Assembly: GCF_033958435.1 (NCBI RefSeq)
Contig: NC_134137.1
Location: 108,448,501-108,512,500 of the forward strand
Direction: 5' to 3'
Source: Carettochelys insculpta
Lineage: Eukaryota > Chordata > Testudines > Carettochelyidae
DNA length: 64,000 nt
The notes beneath the pieces are model-generated. The model worked only from the letters and a program-made list of their open reading frames with translations. It made no database searches and was not told where the DNA came from. This document shows positions 12,463 through 25,575 of this stretch, one piece after another; the first letter of the stretch is position 1, and every line of letters begins with the position of its first letter. A program made the translations under genes and the position numbers.

Positions 12463-12713
12463 TTGGCCTCTGTAGTCTAGCACTCTCCGGACCTGACTGG
12501 TGCCTAATTAGAGAATTTGTTGGACCATGGGAAGTCAATATTGTCTAGCAGAATTACCAACACTTCCACTGCTTACTGGGCTCTTTGAAGACATTTAAGG
12601 GTAAATTAAAGTTAGATAATGGCACAGAACACTGAGAGCCAGGACTGGTGGCTGCAGGCAAGCTTTAGGGAACCATGGAAAGCTTGGCCACACCCGTGAT
12701 AAGGGGATATCCT
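12463..12713 (+). repeat. Dispersed repeat with GGTTGAACCTCT-type inverted ends
   Basis: Starts AGGTTGGCCTCTGTAGTCTAGCAC and shares several words (TTACCAACACTT, CTTGGCCACACCC) with copies at 48832 and, in part, 31988 and 46665. The copy at 48832 has inverted ends, so this is probably a nonautonomous DNA transposon. The superfamily is not determined. Confidence 0.6.
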
Positions 12714-15206
12714 TAGAGATATAAAATACAGAAATAGATCCAAAAGATTAATTTTTTCAGCGTGTAACTAAAATCATCTGTTTATCAAAAAATTTTATAC
12801 TGAAGTTGGAGCTATTTGGAATGCAGCATTTGAGCTCTGCTCTGAAATCTTAGTTTTCAGTTTTCTTTAAATCACTCAGTAGGACCATTTTCTCCACTTT
12901 AATAAAGATTGGATTACAGTTTACCGTGACTGAATTTTATGAAACTTCATAGTCATTATGGGACCCTAATTACCACTATAGAACATAGGAAATAAAGTCC
13001 AACATGCAACAAAATGGAAAGATTTTTAATTTACTGCATATTTGTGGTACACTTGCTGACCAGTGTTTATGATGAAGTCACTTTTCAAGCTCCCACACAA
13101 GCACTTAAGGGTGGCATATAAGACATTTTTAAAGATGAGTAAACACCCATATGTATAGCAACACATCATTAAATGAGTAGTGGATGGAGTCTGGGAGGGG
13201 CTGTGAATCTAGGTCACTTAAACTCTCTTTTCAAGAATTGTTGGATGGACAAGTCTTTCTGTTCCGACAATTATAGAGGAGAGGAACCAATAACAAAGAA
13301 CAGTTAGGTTTGTTAACAAATAACAAAACCCAAGAGATATTTTAGTGTCAGTTAATGGCATGCCCACAATTTGAATGCTGCATGAAGTTGTGGTTACACC
13401 ATATCAAAAATATATATTAGAATTAGAAAAATTACAGAAAATGGAAACAACAGTTTCTGTGGATATATGAAACAGGTTTCATATGAAGAAAGATTAAAAG
13501 CCTAGAACTGTTCATTTTAGAAAAGAAACAAGGGGAGATATGATAGAAGAATAGTGAAGTGTTATCTATCCCTTGACATAGTACAAGAACTAGAGATCAC
13601 CCAGTAAAATTAATAGGCAACGGGTTTAAAAGAGACTAAAGTAAGTATTTATTCACACAGTGCACAGTAAACCTGTAAACCTATTTGCTATGGGAGGTTG
13701 TGAAGATGAAATAGCTATGGGCTAGCCTCCCTGAGCTCACAGTTCACCAGCTGCCCATGCCAGGGACACAACCCCATGCTCTGAGTGGTGCAAAAACTTC
13801 AACTGCCAGAATCTGGGGCTGGACTATAGGGGATGGATGGATCCCCCAACCTGAAAAGAAGCGGTGAGTGATGTCCGTGACACTATCCCTCACTCACTTC
13901 TTCCTTAGGGAAACCGCACCGCTGTTGCTTCTCACCTAATATGCTCTCCGTGGCAAGTCTTAGGAGGAGGAGAAGGGGACTGGCCACACTGTATTATCAA
14001 TCTGTGCTGTCCTGTCAGATTTCCTTATGGATATCCAGCAGAATGTTTGTACTGTTGGGAAATGCATTAGTTCCCATAGGGCCCTCTAATGCGTCTCCAA
14101 CTTATTGGGAGGCCAGGGAAGAGAATGGATTTCTACCTCCAGAGGAGAGGGCTGACAGAAGGCAGAAGCTTCACAGATAACTATTACCTGAAGGTCCCTC
14201 CCTGAAGGTAGGGAATGCCAGATCCTGATACACCCTGACAGGGAGTCATTTGCCTCTGTGTTTTACAGCAGGCGGTTGCAGAGACACTGCATCCATTGGA
14301 AGGAGACACAACAGTGGAGAGAGAGCAGCTATCCCATACCTGGCTACAGGGAGGGGCCACCAGTGAGTCGACCCCTCTTCCAAGCTCTCCTTGGCTTCAG
14401 GGGAAGTTAAATGTACAAAACTGAGTGCCTGGTCAGTTCACTACTGAGTAATAAGTGCAGGATTTTGCTGATGGAACCCTAGTATTTTCAGCTATGTCCC
14501 CCAAGCCATTTTGAATAATTAGGGTTTACCTGAATTAGTTAATTAATTTTCTGCTAATGTTCATCATGCTTAGTAACATGACCAAGTGTAGATAAAGAAA
14601 TTAGTGGGCGGTTTGGTACAATAATTGAAATACAGAATGAGTTGTGTTTAAAAAAACAAGCATTACGCTATGACCATTCCTTAAACTAGGGCTGAACCCC
14701 AACTCAAAGGGAGCTCTTTGGGGTAGGGGCACAGCCTCAAGAAGTACAAAGCAGCTCAGGGGCTGAAGCCAGCAAGAGGTATAGTTTCTTCTCAAATAAA
14801 TGACATAAGATAGTTATTAATACTAAGGCAAAAAATCAGGTATAAGCACATACTGGAGGTATTCCTGATGCTGTTTTAATATGCTGACCTGCTGTGCTTT
14901 TTGAAACCAACCTAGAGGGAAAAAACACTTTTTCCAATAATTGTAGAGAATCAAATTTAGATAAAATTGTCTCAAAAGATCTCTAGACATTTCCTCCTGT
15001 GACGTTGCCTGCATCCCTAAAGCCCACAAGTTTCAGATTAAAAGAGCTTTCCCTTTTTCTTTTGTTAAGATACACTCTTCTGTAAAGAGCTTTTAAAGCA
15101 GCTTTTCAGTATAGATTCATACTTACACACTCCAGGCTCACAGCATTATGACATACTTTAATATTAATGTCCATCATTTCAAATGTTCAATTATCTTTGT
15201 ATCTAC
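12714..15206. other. AT-rich intergenic, nothing recognised
   Basis: No gene, RNA gene or clear repeat family seen. Open frames are short and show no domain. Confidence 0.45.
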
Positions 15207-16020
15207 CAAAACAAAAAGCAGTCAAGTAGCACTTTAAAGACTAGCAAAATAGTTTATTAGGTGAGCTTTCGTGGGACAGACCCACTTCTTCAGACCATAG
15301 CCAGACCAGAACAGACTCAATATTTAAGTCACAGAGAAGCAAAAACAGTAAGCAAGGAGGACAAATCAGAAAAAGATAATCAAGGTGAGCAAATCAGAGA
15401 GTGGAGGGGTTGGGGGGAAGGTCCAGAATTAGACTGAGCCAAGTATGGCTTGGCTCAGTCTAATTCTTGACCTTCCCCCCCACCCCTCCACTCTCTGATT
15501 TGCTCACCTTGGCTACGTCTACACGTGCCCCAAACTTCGAAATGGCCATGCAAATGGCCATTTCGAAGTTTACTAATGAAGCGCTGAAATATATATTCAG
15601 TGCTTCATTAGCATGCGGGCGGCAGTGGCGCTTCGAAATTGACGCGGCTTGCTGCCGTGCATCTCGTCCCGACGGGGCTCCTTTTTGGAAGGACCCCGCC
15701 TACTTCGAAGTCCCCTTATTCCCATGAGCTCGTGGGAATAAGGGGACTTCAAAGTAGGCGGGGTCCTTTCGAAAAGGAGCCCCATCGGGATGAGCCGCGC
15801 GGCGGCAAGCCGCGTCAATTTCGAAGCGCCACTGCCGCCCGCATGCTAATGAAGTGCTGAATATGCATTTCAGCGCTTCATTAGTAAACTTCGAAATGGC
15901 CATTTGCATGGCCATTTCGAAGTTTGGGGCACGTGTAGACACGGCCCTTGATTATCTTTTTCTGATTTGTCCTCCTTGCTTACTGTTTTTAGACTAGCAC
16001 GGCTTCCTCTCTGTTACTAT
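15207..16020. mobile_element. Penelope-related palindromic element, family A, split by a later insertion
   Basis: The left arm runs 15207-15510 and the right arm 15950-16020, ending in the AGACTAGCACGGC-type terminus. A 436-bp palindrome lies between them. The uninterrupted sequence is visible in the left arm in reverse complement (AAAGATAATCAAGGTGAGC), which shows exactly where the insertion split it. The left arm keeps an intact hammerhead-like core on the minus strand (15261-15296). The right arm has lost that section. Confidence 0.85.
15511..15946. mobile_element. 436-bp near-perfect palindromic MITE
   Basis: Two arms of 218 bp meet at GAGCTC (15726-15731). The ends are GGCTACGTCTACACGTG and its near reverse complement. 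A 3-bp duplication CTT flanks it (15508-15510, 15947-15949). A short duplication with GG-starting ends suits the PIF/Harbinger superfamily, but no transposase is present, so that assignment is inference. CpG and TTCGAA sites are still common and the arms differ at few positions, so the insertion looks young. Confidence 0.85.
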
Positions 16021-16059
16021 TGATAAATTCATGGGGGAGTGGTCCATCAATGGGTATTA

Positions 16060-16285
16060 GCCAAAATGGTCATGGACACAGACCCATGTGCTGGGTGTTC
16101 CTAAACCTTGAGTTGCTAAAAGTTGGAACTAGATGACAGAGGATGGATCATTCAATCATTGCTGTGTTTTGTTCTTTCCATCTGAAGCATCTGGTGCTTG
16201 CTGCCACTGTTGAAAGATGGGATACTAGGCTAGATGCACCGTTGGGTATGGCCCAGTATGGCCATCCTTATGTTCTTATGAATGT
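16060..16285 (+). repeat. Dispersed repeat, unclassified
   Basis: Contains CATCTGAAGCATCTGG and GGATACTAGGCTAGATG and ends in TTATGTTCTTATG. It matches parts of 11480-11660 and 25870-25960. The type is common in reptile genomes. I cannot name the family. Confidence 0.5.
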
Positions 16286-18190
16286 AATTCAGTTTCTCAA
16301 TCTGCTGTTGCTGAGTCTGTTTTTTTTAATTAGCATTTTGTCTCCACTCTCCTCTGTCTCTTCAGTTGGAAAAAAGGAAAGAAAAGAAAAAAGAAATTCA
16401 GGTCAGGTGATGCAAAAGGAGGTGGCCCTGTTTAAGAAAAACAAAATGTCAGCCATTTATATACAGCTAAGGAAGAAGGTGACAGTAAAAGTTCGCTAAA
16501 CCAAAGTAAAATATTTAATCTGTATATTATTTAAATAATAAATGCACCAGAGCAATTCTTGGAAGGTAATATCAACACAGGGCCAATCTTGCTTCATGGG
16601 AATTCAGTGGAAGTTTTCCCAAGGATTTCAGAGGGAAAAGAATCAGGCCCAAATTCATTATAAACCACGTAATTGCTTCCAAAAAGCCCACTGCAAACTG
16701 CAGTAAGCAAAAAAGAGAACATAAATTTTTAAAAAACTGCCACCTATAAACAATGTTCTGATGGTACAAGAGGGAGCTGTCATTTTATTTTTCATCCCCT
16801 CCTCACAGAAATTACACCATCAGGGGCCAGGAAATGTCACAGCCCATTGAATTTGGTAGCACAGGAGAAATGGTGTTTCTTGCCATCCACAGTCCATGCT
16901 GGAAGGGCTGGGGCTGCTGGTGGTAATAGTGGGATGAACAGGCCCTTGTGTTTTTGAATACAAGTGTAGTATCTGGGCTGAGTATGAAAAGCACTTGAGT
17001 GAGCTTACAGCACTCCATTTTAAAAGCTTGCTTGATGTTGATAAATTAAATGTGATAACAAGAAGTAATATTCACTGAAAGACTTAACTGGGCAGTTCAG
17101 CGAGGGAATATGCATGAAGTCCGTAAAGCTAAGAAATTCCAGTTTTGTTATATATCTGATAAAAAAAAAGGCCATATTAAAAGGTATATGGATGAGGTGA
17201 CAATAATGATGGTGTGATGAAAAATGATATGATAAATCTTTTGGAGCTTCTTGATTTTTCAGCTATTATTTTCTTTACCTTAGCATGGTGTTATATAGGA
17301 TATGTGTGTGTGTGTGTGTGTGCGCATGTGTGCGTGCATGTTCAGATGTGTGGAATATTAATGGAGGTCAGAATTTTCATATGTGAATACATAAAGACAT
17401 ACATCTAAACAGCACTGGAAGGATTGCCAGCGGTGACGAGCAAAGTCCTCCTTAACGTCAGGGGGAATTGCAGGTGCTGATGCTCACCACTTATGAACTT
17501 CAGACCTTATTCAGGAGCCTAACTTAAGGCACCCAGTTGTGAATATTTGGAGCCTATTGCCCACATAGGAAATATATTTTGAGGTTTTTCTTCCCATAAG
17601 GAGAGAAGATCACCAGGGAGAAAGAACACTGATGCAAGAATGGAAAGTGAGGCTGAAATGAAATAAACTTATCAAAAATATTTACATGGCCATGCTGAGT
17701 TTGTTCATTTGTTTTAAGGACAAGAGAGTAAATCATTAAATATCTTCTGAAAAGAGACCTGCTTCCTCCCCCCACCAGGCAGAGTCCATGGGCCAGAGCT
17801 GGTCCGAGCTTGCCTGGATCTGGCCTGCGAAGCTCAGGGTCATTCCCTCAACCCTCCTAGTGGAGAGCTAGTGCTTCAGCCATGCAGAGGGGACTTCTGG
17901 TTTGGACTGCCAATGTGAGCTCCTTAATGGTGGGCGGTGAGCCCCAAGCCTCATGGACTGGAGCCAGGCAAGCTGCAGACTAGATTGTAGGTTTCTTATT
18001 CATCCTCTAACTGAGAGGTGCCTCCCTACAGCCCAGGTTTAGGCACCTATCTCAAGAGGGTTTGAAGCATAATGTATATCCCACACTGGCTAGCTTACAA
18101 GACTCGCCACCTAGTAAACTGGGCTGGTGGATCACTGTTTAAGGTACCCCTTTTCTGCCATTCATTGTATAGGAGCCCAGGCACCTAACC
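16286..18190. other. Intergenic with a TG microsatellite
   Basis: No gene recognised. A (TG)n tract lies at 17303-17322. Confidence 0.5.
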
Positions 18191-18193
18191 AAG

Positions 18194-18492
18194 GGTACAT
18201 CTACACTTGCCGGAAGAGTGTCATGGTGGCGGTTGATCTTCCAGGGTTTGATTTAGCATGTCTTGTGGGGGCTGTACCAAACTGAACAATCAGGGCTCCA
18301 CCATCGACCCTGGTCAACCCTGCAGCCACGAGTCTTAAGGGAAGTTGACAGAAGAAACCCTCCCATCAGCCTCCTGCTGTGGGGTGGCATGAAAAATTGA
18401 TTTAGGATACGTCAACTCCAACTATGCAATTGAGATAGCTAGAGTTGCATGCCCTAAATCAATTTTTCCCCATAGTGTAGACCTGGCCTGAG
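18194..18492. repeat. MITE with TCTACAC-type inverted ends
   Basis: The left end GGGTACATCTACACTTGCC and right end AGTGTAGACCTGGCC are imperfect inverted repeats of the same type as the 15511 element. The interior is unrelated to that element, so it is a different family with a shared end. Diverged. Confidence 0.65.
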
Positions 18493-20478
18493 TCTTTGTA
18501 GTTCCTGTGGTTTTGTGGGGGGCCAGAAATGAGGGGTGCTGTGATGATGAACATTGCAATACCTAAAATCTGTATGTGGATCCCAACCCAGTAATTAAAA
18601 CAACGGAGAAAATCTGCCCAATTCACTTTGGAATAGGGATACTCTTGTGGTGAATTAACTCCTCCCTGAAAAATACAAGTCTACTTAATAAAGGTCTCTG
18701 CAAAGTTTTCACATATAGACACTTGCCCAGAAGAATGGGACAAAAACTTAGGAATCAAAAATGGAAGTTGGGGGATGTTTAATACCTGTGAGACTTTGGT
18801 TCTGTAAGTACAGGGCAATTAGTTAACACAGAAGATAATCATACATGGAGCCTTTCACCAGATGAAGTTATAAAGACAGAAGTGAAAAAGGAAAAGAAAA
18901 GAAAAGTGAAAGGAGACCCACATTTTCAAACTGTAGAGGCCAAAAACGTTGTCTCCTGTGGGGTAGCCATATTAGTGTACATAATGACCAGACGAACAAA
19001 TACAAATTTGGAAACTGTGATTGCAGTTGGGTGACTTTGTACTGAATTAGCTCTCAGAAGATACAACTGCTAGATCAGTACAGAAGATTGCAACAAATGA
19101 CAGGTTAACTGCAGCAGTGCAAATGCATGCCCAATTTAGAGTGAAGGCCTCCACTTTCCATTTCTGAAAATGTAGGTCTTCTAGTCCATTTAATTTTCTC
19201 AAGATTTCTTGTGCTGTAGCAAACTTTTCCTCTGGCTGCTCTTTTTCAGCTACGAAAGATCGACTGGATTTTGTACCAAGCTCATTATAAATATTAGATA
19301 GGTTTTCCTCCCAAACCTCCTTGTACTATGAAGTTATAAATGATGTGACATAAAAGTAGTCAAACACATTTACAAATTTGCAGTGCCTATTAAGAATCCA
19401 TTTACTATGATACGACCTGACTTTCAGACAGATGCCAGACCAGATTGTTATTTGACCATAAGTCATACTTCTATTGGCAAGTGGCAAAAAAGAGAAAAAC
19501 GTGGAAAAGATATCAAGAGTCTAGATTAGTGGTGGAAAAAATGCAAAAATAAATATAAACTTCAACTTTAAAATTAATATTCTTGCTTATTTTATTAACC
19601 ATGTCTCAGTAACAGGTGCTATATCGGAAATCATGGAAGTTTTTACTTCAAATTAGTATATAATGGTGTTGAAGACAATGATGAAAATATGGCAGGTTTT
19701 TGTTACTGTTTTTTGTGACCAGGAATAAACAAAGATGGATCAGTTTTACATCTAATTGCAAGAGGTCTTGTATCACCTACACTGACCACAAGTCCTAGCA
19801 CTCATTCAGAATCTTCCACAGAAGCAAAACCCTTTGGTAATTCTAGAACAGTCATTAAACAGTCTTTAATCCATTGGCTACTTGCAGATCTGTATCCTCA
19901 CATCTTCTAGCAAGCTCACTGATTTATTGACACTGCCTGCCAAGTCTATGGCTGCATAGCTTGTTTGTCTCTCCACCCCACGCCCAGTTTTCTGGTATAT
20001 ATACACACAACATTTGGATTGTAAAAGGTCTAATACGTTTGAAATATTTACATGGAATTAAAAGACTTTGTCTAAATTTTTAGAGGCTGAAGTCTGTGAA
20101 AAAAACTTCAAATTATACCTTTTTTTGGATGGATTTTCTTGAAAAATCAGAGCTAAACTCAGTTACAATGAAGTAAATTGGAGTAACTCATTTCAACGGA
20201 GTTACTCGGTATTTGCACCTGAGTGACCAGTAATTAGAATTTACTTGTAATTTCTAAACAATATTCTAAGAGAGAAGCTTCCAAGTCTTTTTTACTAACT
20301 TTTGTGGGCCACTTCCTAAAGACTGCTATTGCTAGAGTAACTATAGCAAAATTTTAGTCTACTTCCAGGTCTAGTGCGAAAAGGGACTTTTTCCCTTGAG
20401 AACTGTGTGCATAAAGATATGTTATGCTGTATATTAGGAGAATAGTATGGTTTTACTGACATCACTCTCAGACAAAAT
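18493..20478. other. AT-rich intergenic, nothing recognised
   Basis: No gene, RNA gene or confidently named repeat seen. Confidence 0.4.
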
Positions 20479-20921
20479 GGTTATGTCTACACTACAGAGA
20501 TCTTTCAAAAGAAGTCCTTCTGGAAGATATCTTCTGAAATAACTTCTTTCAAAAGAGTTCATCCACACACAAAAAAGCAGATCAAAAGAGTGATCTGCTC
20601 TTTCGAAAGAGAGCGTCCATGCAGGCTCCGCTCTTCCAAAAGAACAGGTCAGGGACTGAAAAATCAGGTGCCATGAGGACTGCTTTTTTGAAAGAAGGGC
20701 CCTGTGGCGCCTCTGCACATGTTTTCTCTTGAAAGAAGCTTTCGAAAGAAGGTGTTCTTCCTGAAATGGGAAAGGAAGAGCGATTTTGAAAGGAGCACCG
20801 CAGTCTCTTGGTTTACTTTTGAAAGAACACTATTTGTGTGTAGACGCTCTGTGGGATCTTTTGAATGAGCCCCTTCTCTTGAAAAACCTTTTGAAAGAAC
20901 TTGCTAGTGAAGATGCAGCCT
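20479..20921. repeat. MITE with GTCTACAC-type ends, hexamer-rich interior
   Basis: The left end is GGTTATGTCTACACTACAG and the right end GAAGATGCAGCC. The interior is rich in CTTTCAAAAGA / TCTTTTGAAAG words in both orientations, consistent with a degraded inverted-repeat element. No duplication was resolved. Confidence 0.6.
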
Positions 20922-21234
20922 ATATGTGTCCATATTCATGAGAAAACTATACTATAATTGTGTGACAACTTTATTTCGATGAGGTTATTAAGATTGTGGT
21001 TTAAGACATTGATAGACTATATGATACTAGACTCTAGAAATGTACACCTCTCCCTTCAGTCCCAAAAAGATGGTGAAGCAAATATGTGCCCCTGAAGGAC
21101 TGTATCTTTGAGGATTAGTGTTTCCCTCTCTTGTGCTTCTACCTGGGAGTATGAAGCCCTACACAGATAACAGTATGTAACATGTCAAGCAAGGTAAGTT
21201 AAATATGTCAATATTATGTAACACTTCCTGAATT

Positions 21235-21390
21235 GTAATTCACACTCTGGTAGACTCTCTGCCTGGCCCTATTAAAGTCATTTAACTGCTGTGTGTCTCC
21301 TTTTCCTCATTTGTAAATCAAAAATACTCATATCAGATGGATTTTGCGTGGATTGATTAAAGAAAATATGTACAATGACGATATTATGGG
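21235..21390 (+). repeat. MIR-like SINE, 3' part
   Basis: Contains AAGTCATTTAACTGCTGTG followed by TTTTCCTCATTTGTAAATC, the conserved core and 3' segment of MIR-type SINEs. The tRNA-like head is not visible. Confidence 0.6.
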
Positions 21391-23120
21391 CTATGTTTCA
21401 TTAGTAAGTTATTTATCGTCTATGTCATGATGTATATGATTGTGGCAAGATGGATACTGTAAATTAATCCATAACTCAGTAGAGGTACATTGGCAGCTAA
21501 GCCACTATTGTAGCATATGATGATGTGCTTATATGAGAAACATACATATTATTTTCATCTCATTACAAAATGATTGTTGTAGTGTTACAAGCCGTTATTA
21601 CTTCAATGAACCTAACTTTTGTGTTAAGTATCTTGCTATTATTTTGTAATTTATAAACAAGTCTCAGAGTAGGTTGCAATCTTGGTTTAGTGGAGTAGTT
21701 CAGTAGTATAAAACAACAGTACCTCTGTTTCCATGTCCTTTTCACTGTGTTCAGTCTCTTCCCTGAGGTGTTGGACTTCAGACATGTTTTATTAACATTC
21801 TAGAGTTGTACCCTTCTGACTAAGCAGCCATTAGCTGGCTCACTGATCCTTAACTGCAGATCACTCTCTCTTATATAGGCTGCATTTCCCTCAGGTTCCA
21901 AAATAATTAGTCTCACGGCTATGGATGTGATTTCCGTTTAAAGGAATGTAGAAGCAGCACCTCAATCACTGCTGGTGAGTATCCTTATTCATGTTATGTG
22001 CCTTTTGTGGTTACTATTTATAGAATACCATATTCTAAATCTACTTAACAATTAGGCTAATACCAGAGAGGGTTATATTTGCCTTCCAGCACAATTTTCA
22101 GCACTGAGAGCAAGGAGTTACACATACAGAGCTCCCATAGCAACATGTTTTTGTTAACTGATGTTGTGTGCATAGCTCCATGTACTAAAAATTCACTAAG
22201 GACCATGTCAGCCATCAGACTGGACACTGGTCAAGCATCTGAGGACAAAATACTCCTGTAAACGTATAAGGGGATTTTGTGGTAAGTGAATTGTCCCTAA
22301 CACAGCAATATCACTATTGTAAGCTATACTATTTTGGACACCTACTAAAAATTAATGTGCTCCTTTTTTGTAAGGAATGAATCTAAAGTTTTCATTATTA
22401 CAGAACATTTTGAGTATTACTTCTGAAATGGTAGTGCATTGAAAGTCCCTAAATCTTTAGTTCTTTGATATAAAAACTGTATTTCTAATCCATTACAACA
22501 TCCAAAAATGAATGTATTGCTACCCTGGAGGGAAAAAATACCTTTATTTCAGAATACAGAGGGAGAGGCAGGAATGTAATCAGATACTGATGACTCCTTT
22601 CAGTCTCATCTACATATATTCATCTTAAATGTCAATATTAAAGAGAAATAAAACAGGATCAATTAAAAATCCCCCTGACATTGATATAATAGCAAAATTA
22701 ATAGGTATAGTTTTACATAAACTGTCTTCTTCTGGGATCAAAAGAAAAAAATCTGAGAGTAAAAATATCTGACAGATGAAGTTTCATTTAATATAGCCAC
22801 TTTAACAGAGACTCAAGAAGGTCCTGGGTTCCTAATTAAATTAATTAGGTGCCAAAATGTTTAGCTATTATAATCTTTTACATTTTATCCTGTGGCTTTC
22901 ATCCCACTGGATGCATCAAAAGTTGTCATCTACCAATAGTAACAGACTATACAATTATTTTAATACAATAACTGGATTAACCATCCCAGTAAAAGCTGTT
23001 TATTGTTTCTCTTATTCAGTGGTAGACCAGTGGATAATCTTTTAAGAGAAATCAGGCAATATTTACTTGTTTTAATATAGTAATTGTATATAAATGAGAC
23101 ACTAAGGATGCATGAAGGAT
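21391..23120. other. AT-rich intergenic, nothing recognised
   Basis: No gene, RNA gene or clear repeat family seen. Confidence 0.4.
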
Positions 23121-23458
23121 ATAGGCCCAGATCCTCAAATGGGGAATAGTTACAGAGAGGTAGCTGTGTTAGTCTGTTTCTTCACAAAGCAGAAAAGCAG
23201 CCCTCTAGCACTTTAAAGGCTAGCAAAATAATTTATAAAGTGATGAATTTTCATGGAGGAGACCCACTTCTTCAGCTGTTTCCAGACCTCAAGAAGTAGA
23301 TCTGCCTCACAAAAGCTCCTCACCTAATAAATTATCTTGTTAATCTTTAAAGTGCTACAGGACTGCTTTTTCATTTTGTGCAGATCCTCAAAGGCATTTA
23401 GGCCATTAACTACCATTGGTATTTATGCAGCTAAATACCTTTGAAGATCTGGGCCATA
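23121..23458. repeat. MITE (GGCCCAGATCCTCAAA ends) interrupted by a Penelope-related insert
   Basis: Ends GGCCCAGATCCTCAAA and CTTTGAAGATCTGGGCC are inverted repeats. The element is split by the insert at 23140-23380. The host sequence CAGATCCTCAAA was duplicated during that insertion. Confidence 0.75.
23140..23380. mobile_element. Penelope-related element inside a MITE
   Basis: It has the ACAGAGAGGTAGCTGTG terminus, the CTAGCACTTTAAAGGCTAGC arm, the central CCCACTTCTTCAG hairpin and the reverse arm. It is flanked by a perfect 12-bp duplication CAGATCCTCAAA (23128-23139 and 23381-23392). The hammerhead-like core is degenerate (ATTTTCATGG in place of GCTTTCGTGG). Confidence 0.85.
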
Positions 23459-25449
23459 TATGTAAAAAAGCAAAACTGCAACCAGTTTAAGAATTTGATT
23501 GAGTCCCTCTTGAGAAGTGCTGGAGTGTTTTCAGCTCCCACTGAGTTCTGTAGAGGAGGTGATGCTTTGTTTAGGAAAACCACCTAGTGCTCACTGTTCC
23601 CTCTTACTGCCTTCAGGGACACACATCATCCTACCTAGAAGAGATAAGGGCTATCCTCCCTAGAAAACCCCACAAGTGGTGTAGGTCTGCCCCTGTGCAA
23701 GCTAGGTTGTAAATTACACAATCTGACCTCACAGTATGCCAAACAATTAGGGCTTAATTTGATAGAAATAACTTACCTTGTTTCACTTGTAATTTTTCAT
23801 ACATAATAGGTGCAAATTATGGCATTAAGGTGTCTGCTTGACTTAAAGATGCAGCCACCTGTTTAGATGTCTGAACACTAGCATCTGCACCTTCACAATG
23901 GTAGGCTGACCAACACACCTTTCATATTTAGACTTGCAAATGCAATACATATTACTTTGCTAAGGATATGAGAACCTGTCAAAATCTTGATTAGATATAT
24001 ATAATATAAAGAAATATTAGTTAGCAAACAATAAATTAGAAGTTACCATCTTTGGAGGGTAAAAGCAATCCCTTCTGTGTCTCTTTCTTTTTGTACATGT
24101 GTATGTGCCAGCCAACTTGTTACAAATGTGGCTATTTTTCTTTTCCTTAATGTGAATCAGACATATAGCAAGAGCCTTTTTATCTCTCTGGGTGGGGAAC
24201 ATTGGGACAATTTGCATACTTACTTTTTTATTGAACTGCATATTTCTTGATAACTCATTTAAAAATGCCAATTTCAACCATTGGCTTTGATCTGTTTTCC
24301 TGGTAATTAAGTTGCCTGCCTTTAAACTTCCATCATTTAAAATAACCCTTATTAAGACAATTTCCCCAAACTTCAAATATTGGTTTTCAACTCTGGTGTT
24401 AAGGGAATTAATAATGGTTCTGGATATATTTATTTAAACACAAACTGGTTATGCTAAACTAGGAAATTGATTTCCTTGCCTCTAAGATTAACTAAGGACA
24501 TGAGCCAACAACTTTTTATCCTGTCAGAGGCCTGGGTCAGGAAATAGTTCCATTTATTTCACTGGAACAGCTTACATTAATAAAATCTACTCAAATGACT
24601 AGGGATTTTCTGAATTGGTTCCCAAGACATGCTACCATCCTTCTAGGCAGAATGAAATAATCATCTCTGGGTTGGCATTTTAGAAAACGTCCCTTGTGAA
24701 ATAGCTTCAGTTCTCAAACACAATGTAAGTAAAGATTTATAATTATATGTGTGTAGATAAAAATTTAAATACAAAGATCTGTACATCCTACAGCCTGACT
24801 GAACTGCTTCTGAGCTGAATGTTAACAGATCTGAGAGGGATCTAATCAGAAGTTCCAGCTGTGTGAACATTCTTGAGAGAATAAAATAGAAAACAATGTA
24901 AGGAGTAGATTGTGCCTCTTAGGCACACCCATAGAAGTAATTAAATAAAATTTACAAGTCTCTGTTTTAATCTGATATAAATAGAACTACACATTTCATG
25001 GCATTTTAAAAAATCACTCTCTTCTTCTCTAATTACACCTTTGAATATATGGTAATAGTTTTGATTGCGAGTTGGTTAATAATCTGTGCTGTACAATATT
25101 AATAAGAAATTAAAAGGCCTTTTGTTCATATGGAAATACCAAAAACAAAATTTGTTTAAGGGGGATTTTATATTTCACTAGTCGAATGATGGGGCTTTTG
25201 TAAAGAAAACCTTTCATCTTAAACATTCAGTACTCCATCACAACATAATTACCCTAATTTGTATTCCACTGCAGAAATAGGCTTTTTCAGTTTAAACAAA
25301 TTAAGCAACAAATCACTAAGCATACATGACCAGCATTTTTTCAGGTAACACATTATCTGCTCTAGCTATTACAGCTTTATCTTTATAAACTAGAAATCCT
25401 GTTTTGTTTTCATGATTTTTCTGAGGATTATGTTGGTCAGACTCTCTAA
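23459..25449. other. AT-rich intergenic, nothing recognised
   Basis: No gene, RNA gene or clear repeat family seen. Confidence 0.4.
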
Positions 25450-25575
25450 AGAGGCATTGTGGCTCACTGGTTAGGGCAATAGATTAGGAATCAAGAGGTT
25501 ATTCCCCACTCTTTCTTTACTGATCATGAGCAAGGCCCTTTGGGCCAAATCCTTTCCTCATTTAGGCCCCAGTTA
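25450..25575 (+). repeat. MIR-like tRNA-derived SINE
   Basis: A tRNA-like head (TGTGGCTCACTGGTTAGGGC, resembling a polymerase III A box) is followed by the MIR core (AGGAATCAAGAGGTTATTCCC) and ATGAGCAAGGCCCTT. Diverged and certainly inactive. Confidence 0.65.

Noticed and set aside
15597..15942. Similar open frames on plus and minus strands
   Set aside because: They are mirror images produced by the 436-bp palindrome, not two genes.
25450..25575. Possible tRNA gene
   Set aside because: The A-box-like head is followed by a MIR core and cannot fold as a tRNA; it is a SINE.
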